From Parabacteroides sp. (GTDB taxonomy: Bacteria > Bacteroidota > Bacteroidia > Bacteroidales > Tannerellaceae): a stretch of DNA of 64,000 bases. The first letter of the stretch is position 1; each line of letters opens with the position of its first letter. Below are positions 32,558 to 40,834 of the stretch, piece by piece. The translations under genes and the position numbers were made by a program. Below the pieces are notes generated by a model. It searched no databases. It saw only the letters and a program-made list of their open reading frames with translations, and was not told the origin of the DNA. The DNA lies in the NCBI GenBank assembly GCA_019417325.1, contig DXVO01000029.1, forward strand, positions 110,662 to 174,661, in the 5' to 3' direction.

Positions 32558-33403
32558 TCAATAACAGAGGGAAGCTGCACCTAATATCCCTGAATTTTCT
32601 ACTGTTGAAAAACGGATTTGCAGATTTTTGATGGAATTAGGATACGCAAAATCTTTCAGGTTTTCATACATACTGTCTTCAAACAAGGTATGGGCAGCCG
32701 CCACAGAACCTCCAAATACAATCATTTCCGGATCTATCGTCAATACTACCATTTTGATTGCAGCTGCTACATGTTCCCCAAATTGACAATAGGCTTCCAA
32801 CGCCAGGTCATCTTTCCGCATTGCCCGGTCGTACATCTCCTTTCCGTCTATTCCCCAAATATTCATAAAGTAGGAACCGCTGCAATAATATTCAAGTATT
32901 TCTTCTTTATAAGGCAGCATTCCGAATTCGCCTGAGCCGCAATTTGCATCCGAGAGTAATTTCCCCTGTTGGATAATACCTCCCCCTAATCCGGTTCCGA
33001 TAGTAAGCCCTACAAAGTTTTCATAATTGCGTCCTTCACCAAAGAACCGTTCGCCAAGGGCAAAACAGTTTGCATCATTATCCACATACACTGGTACATT
33101 AAATTGACTTTCCAATAACTCTTTCAGGTGTACTTCTTTCCAGTGAGGGATATTTACCACATCATAAACAATCCCTTTTTTACGGTCTACCACACTGGGT
33201 ACGCCAATGCCGATTCCTTTTACATCCTCATTCCAGACCGACCGGATTACTTCTACCAGAACTTCCAGCGTATCCTCACATTTTTTTGCGTCTTTGGGGG
33301 TTGGACGGCTTGCCTGCTCAATTAAGCGATTATCACTGATACGTCCGGCACGCATATTAGTACCACCTAAATCCACACCTATAAAAGAAGTTGCATTTTC
33401 CAT
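32558..33403 (-). CDS. ROK-family sugar kinase
   Basis: A 281-residue sugar kinase. GVDLGGTNMRAG (about residues 9-20) binds ATP phosphate, VDNDANCFALGE contains the catalytic aspartate (D107-D109 region), and GLTIGTGLGGGII is the second nucleotide-binding loop. The usual ROK zinc motif (GHxxxx plus CxCGxxGC) is absent: the equivalent place reads GEFGMLPYKEEILEYYCSGSYF. That pattern is seen in some Bacteroidetes members, so the enzyme is probably active on glucose, N-acetylmannosamine or similar but without the structural zinc. Confidence 0.9.
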   Translation of the reverse strand: MENATSFIGVDLGGTNMRAGRISDNRLIEQASRPTPKDAKKCEDTLEVLVEVIRSVWNEDVKGIGIGVPSVVDRKKGIVYDVVNIPHWKEVHLKELLESQFNVPVYVDNDANCFALGERFFGEGRNYENFVGLTIGTGLGGGIIQQGKLLSDANCGSGEFGMLPYKEEILEYYCSGSYFMNIWGIDGKEMYDRAMRKDDLALEAYCQFGEHVAAAIKMVVLTIDPEMIVFGGSVAAAHTLFEDSMYENLKDFAYPNSIKNLQIRFSTVENSGILGAASLCY

Positions 33404-33538
33404 GTCTTTCGATTGTTTATTTTTTCACAACTGTATTTTCGATAACTCGATTTTACAAATATACTCCGGATAAAACAAATAACCGGCATTTCCACAAAAG
33501 ATAATCTTCCGGATTACCGTTTATTATAAAACAATAAA

Positions 33539-33568
33539 ACAGGATAGCCAATTGCTTCGCTATCCTGT
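33539..33568 (-). terminator. Intrinsic terminator after HU-like gene
   Basis: Arms ACAGGATAGC and GCTATCCTGT surround a 10-base loop; the minus strand continues TTTATTGTTTTA. Confidence 0.88.
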
Positions 33569-33604
33569 TCCAAACGTTATAAAACCGATTTCTATTCTGT
33601 CTTT

Positions 33605-34057
33605 TTACAATTCTTCGGGCTTTTCGCCATCACTTTCACCGGAGCTACCCCCACTATCCGTTGTACCCGGAACCACATACTTCTCAAACTTCACATTCTT
33701 TTTAGCAAAACGAAGAACTGAACCGGGAGCAAATACGATTCTGGTAACTTTTACAGTTCCGGAATCAAACTCTTTTGCCGTTAAAGAGCCTCTCGAACCG
33801 ATCCCGTAGCGGAAGGTTCCAAACTCGCCGAACTGGACACGTCGTCCGGCGGCAAGGTGCCTGCTGATTAACAGATTCATACGGTCGGCCACCCCTTTTA
33901 CCTGGCTACTCGGAATACCTGCCTCGATTATTTCCAACAGGATATCTTCAAAACGAACCAAATCCGAATATACCGGTTGTGCATACATCTTTTCAGGAAC
34001 CTCTTTTTTGTCTTTTCCTAAATTCGGTCTCTTTACTAAACGAAACTTGATTGACAT
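33605..34057 (-). CDS. HU-family DNA-binding protein, extended form
   Basis: A 150-residue protein. VYSDLVRFEDILLEIIEAG, VKGVADRMNLLISRHLAAGRRVQFGEFGTFRYGIG match the HU/IHF-like fold of the Bacteroidales variants (about 110-140 residues core). The tail is a low-complexity acidic/Ser-Gly stretch (PGTTDSGGSSGESDGEKPEEL). It probably acts as a nucleoid-associated protein. It is monocistronic, with terminators on both sides. Confidence 0.9.
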   Translation of the reverse strand: MSIKFRLVKRPNLGKDKKEVPEKMYAQPVYSDLVRFEDILLEIIEAGIPSSQVKGVADRMNLLISRHLAAGRRVQFGEFGTFRYGIGSRGSLTAKEFDSGTVKVTRIVFAPGSVLRFAKKNVKFEKYVVPGTTDSGGSSGESDGEKPEEL

Positions 34058-34226
34058 AATTTTAATTTTTAATGGATGAATACTTTATCTGCTTGCTTTC
34101 GAAAACATGACAAATATATCCAACACTTAAAAAGCAAATCGTCAAGCAAGGATAACCATAGATGTATGTTGCCGTATATAGTAACAAATATGATTCGGGA
34201 TATTAAAAAAAGAGAGCTTCCTAATA

Positions 34227-34258
34227 AAAAAGCCCCCTGACTAAAAATAGCCAAGGGG
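34227..34258 (-). terminator. Intrinsic terminator after GLUG fimbrillin-like gene
   Basis: Minus strand ACCCCTTGGCT, a short loop, then AGTCAGGGGGCTTTTTTATT. The stem has minor imperfections and a good U-run. Confidence 0.8.
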
Positions 34259-34304
34259 TACTTTACTGTGTTTAAATGAAACTCGGTTTTGGTATGGGAT
34301 AAAC

Positions 34305-36179
34305 TTATTCTATCGGAACAAGTTTTGGTATCGTATTATCATCACCTCCGGCTGCAAACTTATAAGGACTTGCATAATCCGGATTGTTTGTATTCCATTC
34401 TGCAATAGCGGCATTGAGGGAATCTATCGTCTCTTGTTTATTCAAATCTGAAATCTGGCTCGGACCTTTGGTATTCCAACCTTGACCTTGAGCATCAGAT
34501 TGAACAACAAATAATCCAGCATTATTAACAAAGTACAATTCCTTAGTTTCATCTATAGAATAATTAGAGAAAGAATAGGCAATACCTCCAATCCTTGATG
34601 AACCAGAGATGGGACCTTCATTTATACAAGCGGCTAAAGCAGTAGTAGCATCAGTTATGGTTGAAGCAACCATTCCGCCGGAATAAGATGAGCCCACACA
34701 ATCACCATGATTTACACAAGCCACCATTTTTCCATAGAAACCTCCTGAAATTCCTGCAGCACTCGCTCCTTTTATTTCTCCAAAATTCTCACATGCTACA
34801 CAATAAGTCTGAGCATTACCTGAAATGCCTCCAACATAACTACTCCCTGTTACATTAGCTTTGTTTACACAACCTATTATTACTAAACTAGTACCTCTTT
34901 GACCAACTATGCCGCCAACAAAACTTCCACCTATAACTGTTCCTGAAACCAATTTAACATTCTTAATTACTGATGGAGAACTTGTTCTACCAAACAAGCC
35001 TTGAAAGTTACTTGTTGTATTAATATAAATATTTTGTATTTCATATCCATTACCATCATATACACCCCTGAAATCATAAGTTGTAGTAATAATACCAATC
35101 GGTACCCATTGTTTTGTTTCACTACCTTCCAAATCAATATCTCTTCCCTGAGTCAATGTCCAACCGGAAAAACCATTATATCTATAGCCTTCATATTCCA
35201 CATTGCCAACATTTGTTGCGGCAGCCACCCAAGCCAATTCCGCGCGAGTATTAATTGTTGCAGTCTTTGCAGTTCTGTCTATAGTTTCAGGTTCCATGAT
35301 GGACGCGTCTTTTGCCTGCGACATATCCAATGCTAATGTTTTAGTATAACGTTTGCCGGATTCAAAAGTAACCGAAGAGGCATTGAAAGTCAAGTATTTT
35401 TCTGCACCATTATCATTTACGAAAACTCTTACTCTCAAATCGTCCGAAACAGGAAATGCGGCCATACAAGCTGTTACAGTGGCGCTATTGCTCAATACAG
35501 GCTGGTCATCCGGATATTTCAAATTCAACTTGTTGCTTGCATCGCTGGCTGCAGTCAGCTTCTTGGACGTTACATCCAGATCCATCTTATTCACAAGGCT
35601 TGCTCCATAAACTTCAATGCTTTCCAACAGGATATTATCGGCAGCTTCCGTTAAAGTAAGTTCAAACTGCAACAAAGCGTCAAGATGCTCCATTATAAAT
35701 TCCATTTCATTATTGGCATTCAGATGACCGGCTTCCTTACTTACCATACAGGTATATTCGGACAAATGTTTCTGATTTCCGGCTGTTGCCGTTTGTTCCA
35801 TTAAAGATGGAAGCGGAACTGCTGTTTCCTGTGCACTTTCATGGTTGCCATTCCAGGGGTAAACCACAAAATAGTTGTTCGCTACATTCTCAGTAATATC
35901 TCCGATGAAAGAGGCTTTTTTAGCTCTCTCGCCAAGTTTGGCAGAGAGAGAACCCGCATACGTAGTATTTCCGAATACACTAACCTGGTCACCGTTTATC
36001 CAATATACATCCGCTCCTTTGTCCGAGGGTTCCACATCCACTTTAGTGAGTGTCCCTTGGGAAAGGTTAGCTGTTACGTGTACTTTTTCGCCATCTTGTC
36101 TATTATTCTGAATATCGTCTTTATTACAACCGGCAAGCAATAAGGTTGCCGATAAGGATACTAACAATGTCTTCTTCAT
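34305..36179 (-). CDS. Fimbrillin-like lipoprotein with GLUG repeats
   Basis: A 624-residue lipoprotein (signal MKKTLLVSLSATLLLAGC, C18). Residues about 30-300 form a fimbrillin-like region (KVHVTANLSQGTLTKVD, YVVYPWNG-type stretch, KYLTFNASSVTFESGKRYTKTLALDM). Residues about 310-530 contain beta-helical GLUG-type repeats: FRGVYDGNGYEIQNIYI, NFQGLFGRTS, VGGIVGQRG, VGGISGNAQ, AAGISGGFYGKMVACVNHG and SGGMVASTI. Such proteins are surface adhesin or fimbria components. A 46-residue gene precedes it by 32 bp and upstream of that is a probable invertible segment, so expression is likely on/off variable. Confidence 0.85.
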   Translation of the reverse strand: MKKTLLVSLSATLLLAGCNKDDIQNNRQDGEKVHVTANLSQGTLTKVDVEPSDKGADVYWINGDQVSVFGNTTYAGSLSAKLGERAKKASFIGDITENVANNYFVVYPWNGNHESAQETAVPLPSLMEQTATAGNQKHLSEYTCMVSKEAGHLNANNEMEFIMEHLDALLQFELTLTEAADNILLESIEVYGASLVNKMDLDVTSKKLTAASDASNKLNLKYPDDQPVLSNSATVTACMAAFPVSDDLRVRVFVNDNGAEKYLTFNASSVTFESGKRYTKTLALDMSQAKDASIMEPETIDRTAKTATINTRAELAWVAAATNVGNVEYEGYRYNGFSGWTLTQGRDIDLEGSETKQWVPIGIITTTYDFRGVYDGNGYEIQNIYINTTSNFQGLFGRTSSPSVIKNVKLVSGTVIGGSFVGGIVGQRGTSLVIIGCVNKANVTGSSYVGGISGNAQTYCVACENFGEIKGASAAGISGGFYGKMVACVNHGDCVGSSYSGGMVASTITDATTALAACINEGPISGSSRIGGIAYSFSNYSIDETKELYFVNNAGLFVVQSDAQGQGWNTKGPSQISDLNKQETIDSLNAAIAEWNTNNPDYASPYKFAAGGDDNTIPKLVPIE

Positions 36180-36211
36180 GTTTTTTTCTATTATTGTTCT
36201 TCATTGTTAGT

Positions 36212-36352
36212 TTACCAGGTCCCACCATCACCGAAATCAGGCGTACTGCCATCCAGGATAGCTCCTTCGATTTCCATTTCAACTACTTCAATCACTGGTT
36301 TTTCATAAACCGCCTTTACTTTTCTCAATTGGTCTTTTTCAATCTTTTCCAT
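36212..36352 (-). CDS. 46-residue peptide gene ahead of fimbrillin-like gene
   Basis: A 46-codon frame absent from ordinary length-filtered predictions. It reads MEKIEKDQLRKVKAVYEKP, VIEVVEMEIEGAILDGS and ends TPDFGDGGTW. The core YEKPVIEVVEMEIEGAIL resembles a class of short Bacteroidetes peptides of the form K-Y-x-x-P-x-x-E-V...LL-x-G-S that are found near surface-protein genes. A charged leader followed by a small Gly/Asp tail is also the shape of a ribosomally made precursor peptide. It has good codon character, follows the candidate inverton by 33 bp and lies 32 bp before the fimbrillin-like gene on the same strand. Confidence 0.72.
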   Translation of the reverse strand: MEKIEKDQLRKVKAVYEKPVIEVVEMEIEGAILDGSTPDFGDGGTW

Positions 36353-36385
36353 AATACGATAATTTATTTATACTGTACAATTCTA

Positions 36386-36731
36386 ACTTAGTTCTCATCG
36401 GACTGCTATACATGTATTGATAATCAATCTGAGAGAATCAATAATATCAATTCCGGAACACTTTGTAAATCATCTTCTTATAGGTATTATAGAGCATGTT
36501 AATCTTTGTTTCATTCAATTTATAAAAAGGTATAAAAACAGAAGTATGAACTTCACCAGGGAAGAAATGAAATTCAATATTAGAAAGAATATACACATCA
36601 TCGCTAATCCTCTATCGCATTGAAATACATTATCATAATAAAACTAAAGGTCCATTCCGTCCAATCAAAATAAGGTTATTTTTGCAGCAAAAAGAAGTGT
36701 AGACAATCTCTCAGTCCGATGAGAACTAAGT
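36386..36731. repeat. Putative invertible DNA segment bounded by 20-bp inverted repeats
   Basis: Left arm ACTTAGTTCTCATCGGACTG at 36386-36405 and right arm CAGTCCGATGAGAACTAAGT at 36712-36731 are exact reverse complements, 306 bp apart. The enclosed DNA has no convincing gene but contains a -7 box TATTTTTG at 36677-36684 pointing right, 28 bp from the right arm. If the segment flipped, this promoter would point to the 46-residue gene and the fimbrillin-like gene. This is the layout of Bacteroidales phase-variable promoters flipped by site-specific recombinases. No recombinase gene is present in the window, so it would act in trans. In the orientation shown the fimbrial genes would be off or weakly expressed. 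Confidence 0.75.
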
Positions 36732-36796
36732 CATAATTAACATTCATACACATTCTTAAAATACAGAAATAGTATTCTTTATATAATTAAGTTTGT

Positions 36797-36804
36797 TATT
36801 TTTG
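36797..36804 (+). promoter_or_regulatory. -7 box of the EFR1-type ferredoxin gene
   Basis: TATTTTTG, identical to the one inside the invertible segment, lies 58 bp before the ATG at 36862 and outside the inverted repeats, so this gene should be constitutive with respect to inversion. Confidence 0.55.
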
Positions 36805-36861
36805 CTTCTACCTATATCATATAGGTCAAAAACAAAGAATAACAAAACAAGCTTTTTATAT

Positions 36862-37662
36862 ATGAAAGTTTCAATGATTACAGCTGTTTATTTCAGTGCA
36901 ACTTATACAACTCAAGGCATAGTAAAACAAATAGCACACGAGTTCGGAAAACCGGTTGTCGACTACGATATTACACAATCCGCACCTGATAAAGAGATCG
37001 TTTTAGGTAAAGACGAGTTACTTATTGTAGGCATGCCTGTTTATTCAGGGCGTATTCCGCCACAGGCTGCTCAGGCATTTACTAAAATAAAAGGCAATGG
37101 CACACCTGCCATCATCATTTGTGTATACGGAAACCGGGATTATGATGATGCCTTGATTGAATTGAGGGATATAACAGAAAAGCAGGGTTTTAGCATCCTT
37201 GCAGCAGCAGCTTTTGTTGCACGTCATTCCATTTTCCCTCAAATAGCCACCAATCGCCCGGACGAATGGGATTGTGCCTATATATCTAAATTTGGTGAGA
37301 CTACTAAAGAACTTTTGGAGGACTTGACAGGAACAGATATTCTTTCAAGCATCAAGGTAAAAGGCAATTATCCTTATAAAGCCATTAAACGGATTCCTAT
37401 CCACCCTAAAACAAATGATCAATGCAACAAATGCGGAAAATGCGCCCGGCTATGCCCTACTCAGGCTATTTCTGCAGAAAATCCGCAAAAGCCTAACAAA
37501 AAGAAATGTATTTCCTGCGGACGTTGTACCCTGATATGCCCACAGAAAGCACGGAATTATGGCGGATGGCTTTACCGGTTTGCTGGAAAGAAATTTATAA
37601 AGAAATATTCCAAACCCAAAGCACCGGAATGTTTTTTCGCAGAAATCAAAATAATAGAATAG
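36862..37662 (+). CDS. EFR1-family flavodoxin/ferredoxin fusion
   Basis: A 266-residue cytosolic redox protein; I start at 36862 (MKVSMITAVYFSATYTTQ), since the extra 23 codons upstream overlap the promoter. Residues about 8-150 form a flavodoxin-like domain (VYFSATYTTQGIVKQIA for FMN phosphate, VGMPVYSGRIPP, IICVYGNRDYDDAL). The C-terminal part has two [4Fe-4S] motifs, CNKCGKCARLCP and CISCGRCTLICP. EFR1 proteins carry electrons between ferredoxin-like partners in anaerobes. It ends at a terminator hairpin before the convergent EamA gene. Confidence 0.9.
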   Translation: MKVSMITAVYFSATYTTQGIVKQIAHEFGKPVVDYDITQSAPDKEIVLGKDELLIVGMPVYSGRIPPQAAQAFTKIKGNGTPAIIICVYGNRDYDDALIELRDITEKQGFSILAAAAFVARHSIFPQIATNRPDEWDCAYISKFGETTKELLEDLTGTDILSSIKVKGNYPYKAIKRIPIHPKTNDQCNKCGKCARLCPTQAISAENPQKPNKKKCISCGRCTLICPQKARNYGGWLYRFAGKKFIKKYSKPKAPECFFAEIKIIE

Positions 37663-37676
37663 ATAACTAATTCCTA

Positions 37677-37715
37677 TCAACAAAAAAGGTAGCAACTGTT
37701 ACCGTTTTTGTTGAT
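37677..37715. terminator. Terminator between convergent EFR1 and EamA genes
   Basis: TCAACAAAAA, GGTA, a short loop, TACC, TTTTTGTTGA form a stem with A and T runs on each side and can serve both strands. Confidence 0.85.
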
Positions 37716-37728
37716 TCTATCTACTAAA

Positions 37729-38634
37729 TCAGATTACCTTATCTTGTGACAACAACTTATTCCTATGCCTTGACTGGTAGATAACACTCACTGTCTGCAA
37801 CACCACCGACAATATAATAATTCCCAGGCCGGCATAAAAAGAAAAATTCAGGTCCTTCGCTTCATTAAACAGCAACATTGCCAATAATATACTATAGACA
37901 GGTTCCAGATTATAACTCAAATTCACCGTAAAAGCAGAAACTTTCTGCAATACCTGTATCTGTAGCAAGTACAACCCGATAGTACAAACAGAAGCAAGCA
38001 ACAACAAATAAATAAAATCACTCATTCCGGGAAGGATACCTTGTACAGGGGAGAAATATAAATAAAAAGGTAAGATACACGATAGTCCGATAAAGCCGCC
38101 TCCCATTTCGTATAATAACATCGTACTTGCCGAATGCGCCTTCCCTACTCTTTTATTGGAAATCGTAAATAATGCAGCCAATGCAGAAGAAATCACCCCT
38201 AATCCTATCCCCAGGCGGTATCGCGTATCAAAATGGAAAATCAAGACAATTCCGGATAAAGTAAGCAAACTGAACAAGACCTCTACCAGTGAGATTCTCC
38301 TCCGGTTAATCAGAGGTTCCAGAAATGCAGTAAAAAAACCTACCAACGAAAAACAAACCACTCCGACAGAAACATTCGAGGCCTTAATACTTCCATAAAA
38401 GAATATCCAATGAAGCCCCAACAGGAACCCTACCACGGCAATCTTCAGCATCTCCCGGAACGGAACCCGCTGCAATTTCCTCCTTACATACAGTAAACAG
38501 AAAAACAGCACAGTTGCAAACAACATACGGTACCATACGAGCAATGCCTCATTCAGAGTTATCAACTTCCCGAATATTCCCGTTGCCCCTGCAAGAAGAA
38601 TAGACACATGCAGTTTTATAAATGCTTCTCTCAT
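37729..38634 (-). CDS. EamA/DMT-superfamily transporter
   Basis: A 301-residue membrane protein with about ten hydrophobic helices in two repeated EamA halves (LHVSILLAGATGIFGKLI near the start, AFTVNLSYNLEPVYSILLAMLLF in the second half). Members export amino acids, nucleobases or other metabolites; the substrate is not predictable. Two short stretches of this gene recur in degraded form at 43925-44200, so a paralogue once existed in the region. It ends close to the convergent ferredoxin gene. Confidence 0.88.
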   Translation of the reverse strand: MREAFIKLHVSILLAGATGIFGKLITLNEALLVWYRMLFATVLFFCLLYVRRKLQRVPFREMLKIAVVGFLLGLHWIFFYGSIKASNVSVGVVCFSLVGFFTAFLEPLINRRRISLVEVLFSLLTLSGIVLIFHFDTRYRLGIGLGVISSALAALFTISNKRVGKAHSASTMLLYEMGGGFIGLSCILPFYLYFSPVQGILPGMSDFIYLLLLASVCTIGLYLLQIQVLQKVSAFTVNLSYNLEPVYSILLAMLLFNEAKDLNFSFYAGLGIIILSVVLQTVSVIYQSRHRNKLLSQDKVI

Positions 38635-38753
38635 CTTAAAAATCCCATTAAAAAGAACATCAAAAGTACGCTATTTTTCAATCATTTTATTATCCTTCAT
38701 TCAAAAGTACCAAGAGTGATGTAGAATTAAACCCAAAGAAAATGGATAATAAA

Positions 38754-38794
38754 CAACAAGGGCAAGGAACTAAATATAGCCCTTACCCTTGTTT
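38754..38794 (-). terminator. Terminator after GH2 gene
   Basis: Arms AACAAGGGCAAGG and CCCTTACCCTTGTT pair with a single mismatch; the minus strand then runs GTTTATTATCC. It closes the GH106-GH2 transcript. Confidence 0.75.
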
Positions 38795-38901
38795 ATATCC
38801 ATATCTACGTATCCTGCGCTCTAAACTTATTTTTTTATAGCAGTTATGCTCTGTTAATTCGCCTATTGCGGATATGTCCGGGATTCGGAAAGCGTGTTGC
38901 C

Positions 38902-40737
38902 CTATTCATTCAACTTACGGGCTGTTTCCAGCATTGCTTCGTTTATTGCTTTAACCTTATTGAAGTCCATCTTTTCCACTCGGCGGTCATAGGTTACCAA
39001 ACCGTTTATTTCATGTTCCACATCGGTGGTCTGCGTATAAATAGCCGCACTCACACCACGGTAGACCATCATTTGCTCCACTTCATTAATCAGTTGAACA
39101 TAGGTATCAGAGAGTATGTCTTTATTTACCAGTATTTCGTAAGCATTATTTCTTACAGGCCACATATGACCACGTACGAAAAGCCCCTTGCCGCCAAATT
39201 CACCGATAGAAGCAGCACGTCGGTCTTCAGGGGCAGGTGTATGCTCTTCATTGATGGGACCATAATTGTGCAGATCTACAAAGTCACCGTTACCGGGGTC
39301 TCCATAGGCTTTGCGGTATCCGGGAGCATAATTATATCCTGAGTTGCCATTCACGAGCCGCGACGGGTCATACTTCCCGATCCAGTCAGTAATATCAGTT
39401 ACTTCAAAAGCTCCCCAGTTTTCATTAAACGGTACCCATGTTACTATCGAGGGCGAACTGACATGCTGGTCGATCATCTCTTTAAGTTCTGCACGGAATT
39501 GTGCCCTGAGAGCGACAGAATCAGGAAGATCTGGTTCCCAGATGTTGGGCATATCCTGCCATACGATCACTCCGAGACGGTCGCAATGGTAGTACCAACG
39601 TTGCGGCTCTACCTTGATATGCTTACGGATCACATTGAAGCCTGTCCTTTGTGCCAGCTCGATGTCGTAGAGCAACGCTTCTTCCGTAGGAGCGGTGAAG
39701 ATGCCATCGGGCCAATAACCTTGGTCGAGCAGGCCGAGATGAAATACAAATTGTCCATTTAACAATGTGCGTGTTACTCCTCCCACTTTACCCAGTTCCA
39801 CGGAACGCATTCCAAAGTAGCTGTCGACCATATCCACGACCTGCCCGCGCTTGTTGCGCAATTCCAGTTTCAGGTCATAAAGGAAAGGGTCTTCGGGACA
39901 CCAGACACGCGGATTTTTAACCGGGATATAGAATTTTTCACCCGCAACACCTTCCGTTTTAGCAACCTGTGAACCAGCCGCCATAGTAGTCGCGGTTACT
40001 TTCAATCCGCCGACAGACGATGTAGCAACCACTTCCAGACGGTTATTTTTCAAATCCGGAATAAGTTTTATACCCGATATATATTCTTTTTCCACTGGTT
40101 CCATCCATACAGTCTGCCAGATACCCGAAGAAAAAGTGTAATCGCCCCGCGGGCCGTTCTTACCCGATGGAGCCAGTCCGTCGTTCGGATCGTAGGCGCC
40201 CACGACAAGCGTATTGACACCGGATTCGAGATAGTCGGTTATATCGAATGAGAAACTGCCGTACCCGCCTGTGTGGCTACCCACTTTCTTGTCGTTAATG
40301 AATACAGTGGCAATACGGTCTACGGCACCAAAGTGCAGTAGGATACGTTTGCCTTTCCACTTGTCGGGCACGGTTACGGAACGCCGGTACCACAGGCAGG
40401 TCTCACCGTTTCGAGCTATACCTGAAAGTTCAGCCTCGGGAACGAATGGTACCAATATTTTCTCGGGTGTTGCCGGAAATTTCGGAGGTGCCGGCACTAT
40501 TAACGGATTAGCTTTGTCTTTGCCTCCCATGTAATCCCATTTTCCGTTAAGGTTGAGCCATTCAGAACGTTCCATCTGCGGACGGGGATATTCAGGGAGT
40601 GGTATTTCCATCTGGAAAGCTTTTTCCGTCCATAGAGTAGGCAGGGTGAAACTTTTTTTATCTTGCGCCTTCGTCAAAAGACTACAACAAAAAAGGCTTG
40701 CTGCAATGCATAAAATAAATTGTCTGGTAGATTTCAT
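38902..40737 (-). CDS. Glycoside hydrolase family 2 enzyme, compact form
   Basis: A 611-residue secreted enzyme (signal MKSTRQFILCIAASLFCCSLLTKAQ). A sandwich domain (LNLNGKWDYMGG, WYRRSVTVPDKWKGKRILLHFGAVD) is followed by an Ig-like domain and TIM barrel. E439 in PFNENWG is the acid/base and E513 in IGEFGG the nucleophile. It is shorter than most GH2 proteins because there is no C-terminal module. Its product follows the GH106 gene by about 97 bp on the same strand, so it may act on a galactoside or related sugar exposed after rhamnose removal (inference). Confidence 0.9.
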   Translation of the reverse strand: MKSTRQFILCIAASLFCCSLLTKAQDKKSFTLPTLWTEKAFQMEIPLPEYPRPQMERSEWLNLNGKWDYMGGKDKANPLIVPAPPKFPATPEKILVPFVPEAELSGIARNGETCLWYRRSVTVPDKWKGKRILLHFGAVDRIATVFINDKKVGSHTGGYGSFSFDITDYLESGVNTLVVGAYDPNDGLAPSGKNGPRGDYTFSSGIWQTVWMEPVEKEYISGIKLIPDLKNNRLEVVATSSVGGLKVTATTMAAGSQVAKTEGVAGEKFYIPVKNPRVWCPEDPFLYDLKLELRNKRGQVVDMVDSYFGMRSVELGKVGGVTRTLLNGQFVFHLGLLDQGYWPDGIFTAPTEEALLYDIELAQRTGFNVIRKHIKVEPQRWYYHCDRLGVIVWQDMPNIWEPDLPDSVALRAQFRAELKEMIDQHVSSPSIVTWVPFNENWGAFEVTDITDWIGKYDPSRLVNGNSGYNYAPGYRKAYGDPGNGDFVDLHNYGPINEEHTPAPEDRRAASIGEFGGKGLFVRGHMWPVRNNAYEILVNKDILSDTYVQLINEVEQMMVYRGVSAAIYTQTTDVEHEINGLVTYDRRVEKMDFNKVKAINEAMLETARKLNE

Positions 40738-40834
40738 TTGTTTATTTTGATTTAATGTACCTTTAGCTCACCCATTTTAAATTTCTTACGGTGAACTAAA
40801 GGTTCGTATTGATAGCATTCAAACGGTAGGATAT

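Noticed and set aside
36417..36623. 68-codon open frame inside the inverted-repeat segment
   Set aside because: Low-complexity A/T-rich composition, no recognisable domain and no start context; more likely a chance frame in a promoter-bearing segment.
38741..38840. Short plus-strand frame beginning MDNKQQG
   Set aside because: It runs through the terminator hairpin and has no supporting context.
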